Positions 29,567-42,620 of a stretch of 64,000 bases of DNA are shown piece by piece. The position numbers were made by a program, and so were the translations under genes. This DNA is from Methanobacterium petrolearium (lineage in GTDB: Archaea; Methanobacteriota; Methanobacteria; Methanobacteriales; Methanobacteriaceae): NCBI RefSeq assembly GCF_017873625.1, contig NZ_JAGGKL010000004.1:161786-225785 (forward strand), read 5' to 3'. The notes beneath the pieces are model-generated. The model was not told the origin of the DNA, did no database searches, and was given only the letters and a program-made list of their open reading frames with translations. How positions within the stretch are numbered: position 1 is the stretch's first letter; each line of letters starts with the position of its first letter.

Positions 29567-29915
29567 CCAGATTTTAAAAAACGTTTATTCCCACAAGATA
29601 AAAAGTTCCATCAAACCGTGAAAAGAATTTATATTTTACTTATTTTTATCTTTTTCTGGATATTTTTCTTTGATAACTATTTTTTTTTAAGTTTGATTAG
29701 CTAACTATTTTTATTATTATAAATGTTAATGGAAACTTTTATTTTAATCACATTAGAAATTAAATTATGTTAAGAGTTATCTTAGTTAAAGTAAAGAGGT
29801 TAATATTAAGAGTTATCTTAAAGTGAAGATTCTATGTTCCAAGTTTCAGGATCAAGGGATTGTTGTCTTCCTATGGATAAAGATAACGAAAAAATGATTT
29901 TATGGGGGTTTAATC
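29567..29915. other. intergenic, nothing seen
   Basis: AT-rich spacer with T-runs just after the lipoprotein gene that may end its transcript. No gene or strong repeat is visible. Confidence 0.5.
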
Positions 29916-30578
29916 GTGATCGCCAAACAGAGGTTTGTTTTAGATACAACTGCCTTTACAGATAACAAGTTAAGGGATGCTTATGGGGACGGGGAATTGG
30001 ATAAGACTGTAGATACTCTGCTGGACCTGATAGCCCGTTCCAGGATAAAACTCAATATCAGTTGCCACATGCCCCCCATCACTTATAAAGAATTCACTGA
30101 CTACATAAGCCGCTATGAATGCCCCCAGGAAACCATGATCAAGGCTGAAACCTGGATCGTGAAAAAATCACCCAACCGTTACGACACCAAAATACCATCT
30201 GAAATATTCTATGAATATGTGCAGGATATGCGTGAACGGATGAACAAGGGCATGCGCATCTCAGAAAGTGCGGTCTGGGAGGCAGCAGTGGAATCCATGG
30301 TCATGATGTCCCGTGGTGAGAAAAAGACCCAGATCGAGATGGAAGTTATTGGAAAAGCCATTAAAGATTTCAGGAAACGTTACCGTGCAGCACTTCGTAA
30401 AGGAACCCTGGACAGTGCCCCTGATCTGGATGTGCTTTTACTTGCTAAGGAACTGGGAGCCGGAGTGGTAGCAGCAGACGAAGGAATCAAAGTCTGGGCA
30501 GAAAGACTGGGACTCAGGTTTTTAAGCGCTAAATCGTTCCCTAAAATGTTAAGAGAGTACTTAAAATATTACGAATAA
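29916..30578 (+). CDS. RNA ligase partner protein (PIN-like, UPF0278 type)
   Basis: A 220-residue protein beginning with a PIN-type strand and acidic residue (FVLDTTAFTDNKLRDAYG). It has further acidic residues in DLDVLLLAKELGAGVVAADEGIKVWAERLGLRF near the C-terminus, which complete the PIN-like active site. It matches the archaeal UPF0278 family, encoded next to or together with a 3'-5' RNA ligase in many genomes; no ligase gene is visible here. Its biochemical role is not established. Start GTG at 29916 has a GGGGGTTT ribosome site. Confidence 0.8.
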   Translation: MIAKQRFVLDTTAFTDNKLRDAYGDGELDKTVDTLLDLIARSRIKLNISCHMPPITYKEFTDYISRYECPQETMIKAETWIVKKSPNRYDTKIPSEIFYEYVQDMRERMNKGMRISESAVWEAAVESMVMMSRGEKKTQIEMEVIGKAIKDFRKRYRAALRKGTLDSAPDLDVLLLAKELGAGVVAADEGIKVWAERLGLRFLSAKSFPKMLREYLKYYE

Positions 30579-30815
30579 GTGGAAATTCATTTAATAGGAT
30601 GATAAAGTCCAATCTTTCGTTGATTCTGCTTATCCATTAACATCTTTTTAAACTTGAAATAGTAAGTAACAACACCATTAGTTATGATTCTTAAGTTTCC
30701 AGCACCACTACCCACCTGATCAGAACATTGCCCATTAACCAAAAAATGTATAAAAATTCGCTAAAACTTTAAAAAATGAAAATGCAATTCACGTTTAACC
30801 AATAGGAGAATTAGA

Positions 30816-32114
<1,299 letters not shown>

Positions 32115-32177
32115 TTTTTAAAGGATTAATTGAATGGAATGTTTTAAGAATTGATTAAATTTGTAAGGATTGATTAC

Positions 32178-32579
<402 letters not shown>

Positions 32580-32580
32580 G

Positions 32581-34446
<1,866 letters not shown>

Positions 34447-34463
34447 AAAAAGCTAATCAGCCA

Positions 34464-34484
34464 TTTTTTACTTTTTTTTTAAGA
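34464..34484 (+). terminator. poly-T termination region after PIN-ATPase gene
   Basis: T6 and T10 runs separated by AC within 40 bp of the stop, an archaeal intrinsic terminator pattern. Confidence 0.6.
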
Positions 34485-34573
34485 TGGGTTTAAAATTTAA
34501 GATCATAGATCTGGATTGGCATATTTAACATCAGTACCTGTAGACTATTAAATGAATTTATAGGAGCATAACT

Positions 34574-35323
34574 ATGAAAATCGGTGTTTCGAACCTGGCA
34601 TTTTACCCGGAAACCTTTACTAGGATATTGGAATATCTTGAAGCAAAGGGTGTTGGTTTTTGTGAGATCATCAATGAATATCCCTATAATGAAATTGATG
34701 AAGACATACTGGAATCATATAATGTTAAACTGACTGTGCATGCTCCTCTTTCTGATATTAACTTGGCATCCCATAACCAAGCCATACGCACATCCTCTAT
34801 TGGTGAGGTTAAAAAATCTATGGACAGGGCTGTGAGATGGGATTCTGAGTTGGTAGTAGTTCATCCAGGGAGTATGCCTGTTTTAGGTAGGAAAATTGAG
34901 GAAAAAATCTTCCAGTACAATTACGAGTCCCTGCAGGAACTGTCTAGCTATGCAGATGATTGTGGAGTTTACATGTGTGTGGAGAACATGCCAGTGATAG
35001 AAGGCCTCCTATTCCAGGATTTAAAGGAATTGAATTCACTGTTAGAAGATATAGGTACATATATGACTTTAGATGTAGGCCATGCCCATAATTCAGGTTT
35101 TTCCCCTCAAGATATGGTTCAATACCCCCTGATAAAACACATTCACCTTAGTGATAACGATGGAACATGGGACCATCATAACGCACTGGGCACTGGGAGT
35201 ATAGACTTTGATTCATTGTTTGAAGCTTTGAATGATGTTAACTATGATGGTGTTCTGGTGGTGGAAGTGAAAAACCCCCAGGATGTTGTTGAAAGTCTAA
35301 AATACATTGAAAATAAAGTATAA
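34574..35323 (+). CDS. sugar phosphate isomerase/epimerase family protein (AP endonuclease 2-like TIM barrel)
   Basis: A 249-residue TIM barrel of the xylose isomerase-like/AP endonuclease 2 superfamily. Metal-ligand positions are seen as HAPLSDINLAS (about 56-66), VVHPGSMP (about 95-102), CVENMPV (about 138-144), LDVGHAHNSG (about 166-175), HIHLSDNDGTWDHH (about 192-205) and VVEVKNPQ near the end. The substrate cannot be deduced. It is monocistronic with an AGGAG ribosome site. Confidence 0.85.
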   Translation: MKIGVSNLAFYPETFTRILEYLEAKGVGFCEIINEYPYNEIDEDILESYNVKLTVHAPLSDINLASHNQAIRTSSIGEVKKSMDRAVRWDSELVVVHPGSMPVLGRKIEEKIFQYNYESLQELSSYADDCGVYMCVENMPVIEGLLFQDLKELNSLLEDIGTYMTLDVGHAHNSGFSPQDMVQYPLIKHIHLSDNDGTWDHHNALGTGSIDFDSLFEALNDVNYDGVLVVEVKNPQDVVESLKYIENKV

Positions 35324-35456
35324 CACTATTTTAACATTTTTTTAAACTAAATAGAATTTTAACATTATATTAAACCTAAAACAGAATTTAGTAGGTTAAA
35401 TTTTTTTAAAAAAATGAAAAATTAAAATCATACCAAAAAAATTGGAGTGGTTGTTT

Positions 35457-36035
35457 CTAGAACAACCAGTGTTCACCTATTTTATCCAGGTGGTATTGGA
35501 GAACAGTTTTATTTACTGTCACATTACCAACACTCCACCCCATATTAACAGTTTTTTCAGGATTTTTAGTCTTAATCAACGATTTTAATGTTAAATTTGT
35601 TGATTCTCCATTATTTGTGGAGTTTTGTGTTGAATTGGCTGCTTTTTCGATGGTAGATGTATCATTTTGTGTATTGGTTTTTTTGATTTCATTTGTTTCT
35701 GGTTTTTCTTCCAGTTGTGCAGGAGTTAATCTTGCTCTTGCACCATAAGCAGATTTATCGTATCCAGAACATCCATCGTAATCAGCATCACATCTAAAAC
35801 AGGTTATTTCACCTTCGTAGGTTCCTTTAGGGTTTACTAACAGACAGCCATAGTGATGGCAGAGTGGACAGTAGTTTTCCCAGTAGTGATATCCAGATTC
35901 ACCCCCATACATTCCCCCTGGTATAAAGTATCCTCCAATTGATGAAGCACTGCTTACTGGCAATGCTACTAATAAAAAAAGGGCAATTGCCGCTTTATAC
36001 AAATTTTGCTTAATATAATTCCTCCTTTGGTTCAT
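35457..36035 (-). CDS. secreted cysteine-rich protein of unknown function
   Basis: A 192-residue protein with a signal peptide (hydrophobic core AAIALFLLVALPVSSASS). The cysteine-rich globular part (CPLCHHYGC and CFRCDADYDGC, about 58-90) may bind zinc, and a Thr/Asn/Glu-rich tail has several N-glycosylation sequons. Family unknown. The ATG at 36035 has no ribosome site, but AAAGGAGG lies just inside the frame (36028-36021). An ATT codon at 36014, 6 bases beyond it, may therefore be the true start. Confidence 0.65.
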   Translation of the reverse strand: MNQRRNYIKQNLYKAAIALFLLVALPVSSASSIGGYFIPGGMYGGESGYHYWENYCPLCHHYGCLLVNPKGTYEGEITCFRCDADYDGCSGYDKSAYGARARLTPAQLEEKPETNEIKKTNTQNDTSTIEKAANSTQNSTNNGESTNLTLKSLIKTKNPEKTVNMGWSVGNVTVNKTVLQYHLDKIGEHWLF

Positions 36036-36500
36036 TCCGGCAAAATCATGCCTATTTTATGACATGCCACCTAGTGGTACCAGTTGGTTTGTCGGTTTGC
36101 CACAATCGCCACTAAAGACTATTGGGTTCTTTGAACCACATAACATACATTTAAACACCTCAAACAATTTAAACCGACTTATTATGAATTTTAATAAATA
36201 ATAAGTGGGATGATTCTCATTGAACAATTATAAAACCTATAAAAATAGATCTAATGATATTACAAAATCTATCTTACTATGTGAAAATTTAATTGTTATA
36301 AAAAAAACTTAACTTCAATTTTATAAATCAAAAAAGTTTTTTCTTCATTAAACCTCTATTCTGGCAGTTTAGGGTCGAAGTTACTTATATACTTTGTGCC
36401 TATACATGATTATTCGATGATATTTTTTATCATAACTATAAAAAGGAAGAATAGAAAAAAATGAGTAATAGATTATAAAAATTTGAAGGGGATGTTTTCT
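36036..36500. other. divergent intergenic with foldable leader of the secreted-protein gene
   Basis: No gene is visible. The segment next to the secreted-protein gene (about 36065-36135) can fold into several short helices: AGTGG/CCACT, TGT-GG/CC-ACA and GGTTC/GAACC. It would be in the 5' leader of the minus-strand gene. The rest is AT-rich and includes the promoter of the F420 reductase gene. Confidence 0.45.
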
Positions 36501-37172
36501 TTGAAAATAGGGATAATAGGTGGAACCGGTGATCAGGGACTTGGACTGGCCCTGAGATTTACAAAAGCAGGTGAACAGGTAATTGTAGGTTCAAGAGATG
36601 TAAAAAAAGCCGAAAATGCTGTTAACCTCATTGAAAACATGTTAAAATCAGATGAATGTCCCAATGTAAGGGGATTGATCAATGCAGAAGCTGCCAGCAA
36701 AGCAGATATTTTAATTTTGACTGTGCCCCTCCAGGCCCAAATGATAACTTTAAAAAGCATTGCAGACCATGTGGAGGGTAAAATATTCATTGACGCCACC
36801 GTCCCCATGGAAAGTTGCCTGGGTGGTAGTCCAGTGAAATATGTGAATATGTGGGATGGTTCTGCCGCTGAAAGAACTGCCATCTTCCTTAAGGATAAAA
36901 ATGTGAGGGTGGTCTCTGCCTTTAACAATATTAGTGCTGCCAGCCTGACCAATATAGAGCAGGACATAGATTGCGATTGTCTGATCTCAGGAGATGATGC
37001 AGAATCCAAGAAAGTGGCCATGGAACTTGCCGAGAAAATTCCAGGAGTAAGGGCAATTGATTGTGGTCCCCTGGAAAATGCCAGGATTGTGGAAAAAATA
37101 ACTCCACTTTTAATAAACCTTAACATCCGCAATAAAATAAAACTGGCCGGTATAAGGATAACTGGACTTTAA
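36501..37172 (+). CDS. npdG: F420H2:NADP+ oxidoreductase
   Basis: A 223-residue enzyme passing hydride between coenzyme F420 and NADP+, supplying NADPH for biosynthesis in methanogens. The Rossmann motif GIIGGTGDQGLGLALR at the N-terminus, the NADP phosphate contact GSRD, and the F420-side segment INAEAASKADILILTVPLQAQ fit. TTG at 36501 follows AAGGGGAT with normal spacing and gives the family's usual MKIGIIGGTG start. The in-frame TTG at 36483 and ATG at 36492 would overlap the ribosome site. Confidence 0.9.
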   Translation: MKIGIIGGTGDQGLGLALRFTKAGEQVIVGSRDVKKAENAVNLIENMLKSDECPNVRGLINAEAASKADILILTVPLQAQMITLKSIADHVEGKIFIDATVPMESCLGGSPVKYVNMWDGSAAERTAIFLKDKNVRVVSAFNNISAASLTNIEQDIDCDCLISGDDAESKKVAMELAEKIPGVRAIDCGPLENARIVEKITPLLINLNIRNKIKLAGIRITGL

Positions 37173-37269
37173 ATTAACGGAAGTTCACTTAAAGGATTAA
37201 CTGAAGTTCATTTAAAAAGATTATAAACTAAAAAAAAACTTAAAAAAAAATGTAGTAAGGTACTTAATT

Positions 37270-37854
37270 ATGGAATACGTAAAAAAAACCGCAGAAGGAA
37301 TAGCCAAACACGCCCTGGAAGTTATCGATCGTATCAACCCCGAGCAAGTTGAACTGATGATTGGATGCATCACTGATTCAGAGTCCACCTTTATTGTGGG
37401 CAGTGGAAGGTCTGAACTGGTTGGTAAATCATTCGCCATGCGCCTGATGCATCTGGGATTCAGAGTATACGTAGTGGGAGATGTAACCACCCCTGCCCTC
37501 ACTGATAAAGACTGTTTGATAGCCATTTCTGGATCTGGGGAAACCAAAACCGTGACCCTGGCTGCTGAAACTGCTAAAGAGGTGGGAACCCGAGTGGTGG
37601 GAATAACAACCGATCCTGACTCTACTCTGGGAAAAAATGCAGATGTAGTGGTTAATATCGAAAGTAAAAGTAAAGTACCCTGGAAATATTATACCTCACA
37701 TGTTCTTAAGGGTAACTACGATGACTTGACCCCCATGGGCACTCTTTTCGAGGACAGCACCCATCTATTTCTAGATGGCCTTATAGCATCCTTCATGGTC
37801 CGTTTGGATAAAAAAGAAGCTGATATGGAAAAATTACACTCTTTGGATCGATAA
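37270..37854 (+). CDS. hxlB: 6-phospho-3-hexuloisomerase
   Basis: A 194-residue SIS-domain protein that isomerises hexulose-6-phosphate to fructose-6-phosphate. In archaea lacking the oxidative pentose pathway it works in reverse to make ribulose-5-phosphate. Sugar-binding residues are in VGSGRSELVGKSFAMRLMHLGF (about 43-64) and ISGSGETKTV (about 87-96). The C-terminal TPMGTLFEDSTHLFLDG matches this family. The partner synthase (hps) is not in the window. Confidence 0.9.
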   Translation: MEYVKKTAEGIAKHALEVIDRINPEQVELMIGCITDSESTFIVGSGRSELVGKSFAMRLMHLGFRVYVVGDVTTPALTDKDCLIAISGSGETKTVTLAAETAKEVGTRVVGITTDPDSTLGKNADVVVNIESKSKVPWKYYTSHVLKGNYDDLTPMGTLFEDSTHLFLDGLIASFMVRLDKKEADMEKLHSLDR

Positions 37855-37940
37855 ATCCGGTGTGAAATATTCAGATCAGATGTAATCCTAAAAACCTCAA
37901 TCATTTCCCTAAAAAAACCTTTCCAATTATAAAGTTAATT

Positions 37941-38036
37941 GACAGATTTACAGAAATTGACAGATTTACAGAAATTAATTGACAGATTTACAGAAATTAA
38001 TTGACAGATTTACAGAAATTGACAGATTAACAAAAA
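37941..38036. repeat. 18/22 bp tandem array upstream of endA
   Basis: Four units beginning GACAGATTTACAGAAATT at 37941, 37959, 37981 and 38003, of 18 or 22 bp depending on an extra AATT, plus a degenerate fifth. The array ends about 30 bp before the endA start. Confidence 0.9.
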
Positions 38037-38065
38037 AAGACAGCTGATTAAAAGGTGAAAACAAT

Positions 38066-38575
38066 ATGGATGCCGTGTTAAGAGGAGAATTAATAACAAT
38101 CAATGACCCCAAAGCTGTCGCACTTCATGAAAAAAGCCACTATGGTAAATTTAACCAGGATGAACTGCAACTGTCACCTATGGAAGCTCTTTACCTCCAG
38201 GAAAAGGGTAAAATAAAAATTACAGACAAAGTTAAGGGTAAAGTTCTATCCGTGGATGAAATGTGGGAGCTCATCCAGGAAAAGGGTCTCCTGTATAAAT
38301 ACATTGTCTTCAGGGATCTGCGCAACCGGGGATATATTGTTAAAACTGGTTTCAAGTATGGTTCTGAGTTTAGACTGTATGAAAGGGGCAAATCCCCTGG
38401 TGATGGTCACTCTGACTTTGTGGTAAAGGTGGTATGTGAAGGTCAGGATATATCTATCTCCAACTTCTCCAGTTACGTTCGTGTGGCACATGGAGTTAAG
38501 AAAAAACTTCTCTTGGCAGTGGTGGACGATGAACAGGATATAACTTACTACAATGTTGAGTGGACCAGACCGTAA
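38066..38575 (+). CDS. endA: tRNA-splicing endonuclease
   Basis: A 169-residue homotetramer-type archaeal enzyme that cuts the bulge-helix-bulge at tRNA introns. The catalytic triad is visible: Tyr in VKTGFKYGSEFRLYERG, His in GHSDFVV, and Lys in HGVKKKLLLAV. The N-terminal alpha/beta domain is about 1-75. Length is normal for the alpha4 class. It is followed 90 bp later by trpS. Confidence 0.95.
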   Translation: MDAVLRGELITINDPKAVALHEKSHYGKFNQDELQLSPMEALYLQEKGKIKITDKVKGKVLSVDEMWELIQEKGLLYKYIVFRDLRNRGYIVKTGFKYGSEFRLYERGKSPGDGHSDFVVKVVCEGQDISISNFSSYVRVAHGVKKKLLLAVVDDEQDITYYNVEWTRP

Positions 38576-38663
38576 TGCTAGTAATAGAAAATGAATTTAT
38601 TAACTGATTAAAGAACGATTAACATCATCAAATATCCAAAAAAACATTATTAAAGGTGATTTA

Positions 38664-39755
38664 TTGATTGACCCATGGAGTTCAGCCATAGTAAACTATG
38701 AAAAACTCATAGAAGAATTTGGAATAAAACCATTCCATGACCTTTTGGGGGATATTGAAAATCCCCATATTCTCATGCGCAGAGGTGTCATATTCGGACA
38801 TCGAGATTATGGAAGAATAGTAAAGGCCATCCGGGAAAAAAACAACTTCGCAGTGGTAACCGGTATGATGCCCAGCGGTAAAATGCACATCGGTCACAAA
38901 ATGATTGTAGACCAGTTAGTATGGTACCAGGACCATGGTGCCGAGATCTACATCCCCATTGCTGATATGGAATCATATTCTGCAAGAGGAATCAGCTTCC
39001 CAGAAGCTAAACAGATTGCAATAGATGAATACATCACCAACTACATAGCTTTAGGGTTAGATCCTGATGATAAGAACCTGCACATCTACCTGCAATCTGA
39101 AAACAAGATTGTGCAGGATTTAGCATATAAACTTGCTAAAAAAGTTAACATGAATGAGATGAAATCCATATATGGATTTTCAGGTTCTACCAACATAGCA
39201 CATCTTTACACACCCATGATTCAGGTTGCAGATATATTACACCCACAATTGGAGGAATTGGGTGGTCCTAAACCCACAGTGGTTCCAGTGGGCCCGGATC
39301 AGGATCCTCACATACGCCTCACCCGGGATATATCTGAACGATTCAAATCTCAGTTCAACTTCATAAGCCCATCTTCAACTTACCACCGCTTCATCACCGG
39401 ACTCACCGGAGGTAAAATGTCAAGTAGCAAACCTAAAACTGCCATATTCCTCAGTGACCCCCCAGAATTGGCCGAAAAGAAGTTGAAATCTGCTAAAACT
39501 GGTGGGAGAGAAAGTCTCACCGAGCAAAAGGAAAAAGGTGGTGTTCCTGAAGACTGTGTTGTGTATGAAATGTTACTTTACCATCTCCTCCAATCAGATG
39601 CTGAGTTAAAGGAAATTTACCAGCAATGTAAAAAAGGCAATGTTATGTGTGGAGAATGTAAAGCCAGAGCTGCAGAGCTGATGAGGAACTTCTTCAAAGA
39701 TCTGGAAACAAAACGAAACAATGCTAAGAATAAAGCTAAAGATATATTAAACTAG
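38664..39755 (+). CDS. trpS: tryptophan-tRNA ligase
   Basis: A 363-residue class I synthetase of archaeal/eukaryotic type. The HIGH signature is present as PSGKMHIGHKM (about 73-83) and the KMSKS loop as GGKMSSSKP (about 250-258). Start TTG at 38664 lies 8 bases after AAAGGTGAT. It may be co-transcribed with endA. Confidence 0.94.
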   Translation: MIDPWSSAIVNYEKLIEEFGIKPFHDLLGDIENPHILMRRGVIFGHRDYGRIVKAIREKNNFAVVTGMMPSGKMHIGHKMIVDQLVWYQDHGAEIYIPIADMESYSARGISFPEAKQIAIDEYITNYIALGLDPDDKNLHIYLQSENKIVQDLAYKLAKKVNMNEMKSIYGFSGSTNIAHLYTPMIQVADILHPQLEELGGPKPTVVPVGPDQDPHIRLTRDISERFKSQFNFISPSSTYHRFITGLTGGKMSSSKPKTAIFLSDPPELAEKKLKSAKTGGRESLTEQKEKGGVPEDCVVYEMLLYHLLQSDAELKEIYQQCKKGNVMCGECKARAAELMRNFFKDLETKRNNAKNKAKDILN

Positions 39756-39826
39756 AAAAAAACTTAAAAATAATGTCTATAATAAAATCATACACAATAA
39801 AGTATCATAAAGTTCAGGAGTAAAAC

Positions 39827-40459
39827 ATGGCCAGGGAAAGATTTGAAGGTGTGTTTGGGGGAATATATCGTCGGAACGAAACTTTTCTCGCTTTATCCGC
39901 TATGATGTTCATATGTTCTGTTTTCATCGGATATGCCTTTGCAGGGATGTTAGAACCAATAATGGCAAGTATGTTGGGAGAATTTAAAAGACGTATTGTG
40001 GAAGGTGAGTTAAAGCTTGACACTGTATCTATATTCTTAAATAATCTCAAAGTTGCACTGGTGCTCTATGCAGGAGGCATAATCTTTGGACTGGCTACTG
40101 CCTATTTCCTTATATACAATGGAATTTTCCTTGGTTATGCTGGAGCACACTACCAAATCGGAGATTTCATCATAGCCACCATTCCCCATGGTGTGTTTGA
40201 GGTTTTTGGGATCATAATTGCAGGTGCAGCTGGATTTAGTTTGGCAAAAATTGTTATCAACATTCTAAAGAGCACACTTAAAATACAATCAGATTTCAGC
40301 ATTGCAAACCAGCTGAAATTCTTGTTAGAAGTTAACTATGATGATTTCAAGGATACGTTGATTATGATGGGCATTGCCATAGTCTTGCTTCTCATAGCTG
40401 CTGTAATCGAAGCAAACTTCACTCCTGGCTGGATACAGTATATGAATAGTGTTGTATAA
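39827..40459 (+). CDS. stage II sporulation protein M-like (DUF95) membrane protein
   Basis: A 210-residue membrane protein with about five helices. It belongs to the SpoIIM/DUF95 group, recognised by the central GIIFGLATAYFLIYNGIFLGYAGAHY and the IPHGVFEVFGIIIAGAAGF segment. Archaeal members are of unknown function; some lie near transport or cell-envelope genes. Ribosome site AGGAG; about 70 bp behind trpS. Confidence 0.85.
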   Translation: MARERFEGVFGGIYRRNETFLALSAMMFICSVFIGYAFAGMLEPIMASMLGEFKRRIVEGELKLDTVSIFLNNLKVALVLYAGGIIFGLATAYFLIYNGIFLGYAGAHYQIGDFIIATIPHGVFEVFGIIIAGAAGFSLAKIVINILKSTLKIQSDFSIANQLKFLLEVNYDDFKDTLIMMGIAIVLLLIAAVIEANFTPGWIQYMNSVV

Positions 40460-40674
40460 CCAAATTTTAGTTGACACATAATGAAGGGATGAATCCCATC
40501 TGTTTTGAGGAAAATTTCAACAAAATTTTTTTTTAATCCAAGAATAAAATTAGAGGTATCCCAATTTTAATCCAGGATCAGTTGTAAGTATTCAAAAAAA
40601 ATAATTCCCAATAGTATGAGATCTATATTAAATAAAATGTTTATTCAAAATGTTAAGATAGTAAAGGTGATATT

Positions 40675-41871
40675 ATGATGAGATGCATATCTTGTGGAGC
40701 AGAATATCCTGACGATGAGATAATCTACACCTGCAATCAGTGTGGTTCCATTCTGGAAGTCATCTGCCAACCAGATGTATCAAAAGATGTTTTCAGGTGC
40801 CGTAAATCAACAATGTGGAAGTACAAGGAGTTTATGCCTGTTGATCCATCCCGTATAGTTAGTTTGGATGAGGGAGGCACCCCCTTCTGCAAATGTGATA
40901 AATTGGGTAAAGAGTTAGGAGTTGAACTTTACGTTAAAGTAGAAGGCTCCAATCCCACCGGCAGCTTCAAGGACAGAGGTATGAGTGTGGGTATTACCAA
41001 AGCCATTGAATTAGGTGTGGATACTGTGGGTTGTGCTTCTACAGGGAACACATCCGCTTCTCTGGCTGCATATGCTGCTAGGGCAGGTTTGAAGTGTGTT
41101 GTCCTGCTCCCGGCAGGTAAAGTTGCCCTGGGTAAACTGGCTCAGGCCATGTTCCATGGAGCTCAGGTTCTATCAGTAAGGGGCAACTTTGACCAGGCAC
41201 TGGAGGCAATCACCCAGCTGGCTCTGCAAGGTCAGCTTTACCTTTTAAACTCAATCAATCCTTACCGATTGGAGGGTCAAAAATCCATTGGATTTGAAAT
41301 TGTGGATGATCTGGGATGGAAATCACCAGACCGGATCATATTACCTGTAGGAAATGCAGGAAATATCTCTGCAATTTGGAAGGGCATAACTGAATTCCAA
41401 AAAGCTGGTTTCATAGATGATCTTCCCTGCATGACTGGAATACAGGCTGAAGGCGCAGCCCCAATAGCCAATGCAGTTCGGGAAAATCAGGATGACATTG
41501 TTCCTGTGGAAAATCCGGAGACTGTAGCTACTGCTATTCGTATTGGGGCCCCGGTAAGTGCTAAGAAAGCTATTCGGGCCATTTATGAATCGGATGGTTT
41601 GGCAGAAACCGTTACTGATGAGGAGATCTTAAGTGCCCAGAAACTCCTGGCCCAAACTGAAGGAATTGGAGTGGAACCAGCGTCAGCAGCATCCATTGCA
41701 GGACTTAAAAAGTTAGTTAATTCAGGGAAAATAGACAAAGGTGAACAAATTGTGTGTGTAGTCACTGGCCATGTTCTTAAAGACCCTAATATAGCTATAA
41801 ATGCGTGTGAAGAGCCTGTTGAAGTAGATGCTGATATTGATGCGCTTTTGAAGATTATAAAGGGAAACTGA
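40675..41871 (+). CDS. thrC: threonine synthase
   Basis: A 398-residue PLP enzyme making threonine from O-phosphohomoserine. An N-terminal zinc-ribbon-like start (CISCGAEYPDDEIIYTCNQCGS, residues 3-24) is usual in archaeal ThrC. The PLP lysine is in NPTGSFKDRG (about 97-106), and the PLP-phosphate loop is PVGNAGNISAI (about 224-234). A C-terminal VVTGHVLKDP is conserved. The frame starts ATGATG behind AAAGGTGAT. Confidence 0.95.
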   Translation: MMRCISCGAEYPDDEIIYTCNQCGSILEVICQPDVSKDVFRCRKSTMWKYKEFMPVDPSRIVSLDEGGTPFCKCDKLGKELGVELYVKVEGSNPTGSFKDRGMSVGITKAIELGVDTVGCASTGNTSASLAAYAARAGLKCVVLLPAGKVALGKLAQAMFHGAQVLSVRGNFDQALEAITQLALQGQLYLLNSINPYRLEGQKSIGFEIVDDLGWKSPDRIILPVGNAGNISAIWKGITEFQKAGFIDDLPCMTGIQAEGAAPIANAVRENQDDIVPVENPETVATAIRIGAPVSAKKAIRAIYESDGLAETVTDEEILSAQKLLAQTEGIGVEPASAASIAGLKKLVNSGKIDKGEQIVCVVTGHVLKDPNIAINACEEPVEVDADIDALLKIIKGN

Positions 41872-41875
41872 TTGA

Positions 41876-41903
41876 TTTTTTCCCACTTTTTTTGGGGGAA
41901 AAA
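41876..41903 (+). terminator. hairpin/poly-T terminator after thrC
   Basis: TTTTTCCC pairs with GGGAAAAA around a T-rich loop immediately after the thrC stop. Confidence 0.6.
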
Positions 41904-41934
41904 CTGGACTATTTCTATTTCTTAATTTTTTCTT

Positions 41935-42000
41935 CATGACCCAAGATCATATGAATTGTCATGTGGTGTCCCAAGATCATAGGGATCATCTTGACATGAC
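41935..42000. promoter_or_regulatory. operator-like repeats upstream of histone gene 1
   Basis: Two inverted repeats, CATGAC (41935-41940)/GTCATG (41958-41963) and CAAGAT (41972-41977)/ATCTTG (41988-41993), with a third CATGACC box at 41994-42000. The block lies 45 bp upstream of a TATA-like ATATATATA (about 42044-42052) and 107 bp upstream of the histone start, a suitable place for a regulator. Confidence 0.45.
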
Positions 42001-42065
42001 CAAATACCATATAGATCACCAAATAATCACTGATTTTAACGATACATATATATAGGAGTACGGCA

Positions 42066-42310
<245 letters not shown>

Positions 42311-42315
42311 GTTAA

Positions 42316-42341
42316 CCTTCCTTTTTTTTCTTTTTTTTTAG
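42316..42341 (+). terminator. poly-T terminator after histone 1
   Basis: CCTTCC followed by T8, C, T9 just after the stop. Confidence 0.65.
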
Positions 42342-42620
42342 AGCATTTTCAGCCCTTATTATAACTGTTTTTTCCATGATAGACTTCGTTATACTTGTGA
42401 AGATCTTTTGAATTTTTAGTAAAAATTAATAATAACAGAAGGACTAAATCTTCAACAAAATTAATCTAAAATGGATCATTCCACCCTAATCTTTTATGTG
42501 GCCATTTTATGTCAGGAAATTGGAAGTCAAATAAAGGCCAATTTCAGAGATCATTAGTTTTTCATAAGTTTATATGATGGTAAAATAATATTCTACTTTA
42601 TAGAAATTAGGGTGATTTGT
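42342..42620. other. intergenic, nothing seen
   Basis: AT-rich spacer between the histone terminator and the 81-residue gene. It holds only the latter's promoter (TATA-like sequence near 42570-42600). Confidence 0.4.

Noticed and set aside
36120..36135. tRNA T-arm (GGTTC...GAACC)
   Set aside because: Only a small hairpin; no acceptor, D or anticodon arm can be built around it.
37941..38036. CRISPR array
   Set aside because: Contiguous short units without spacers.
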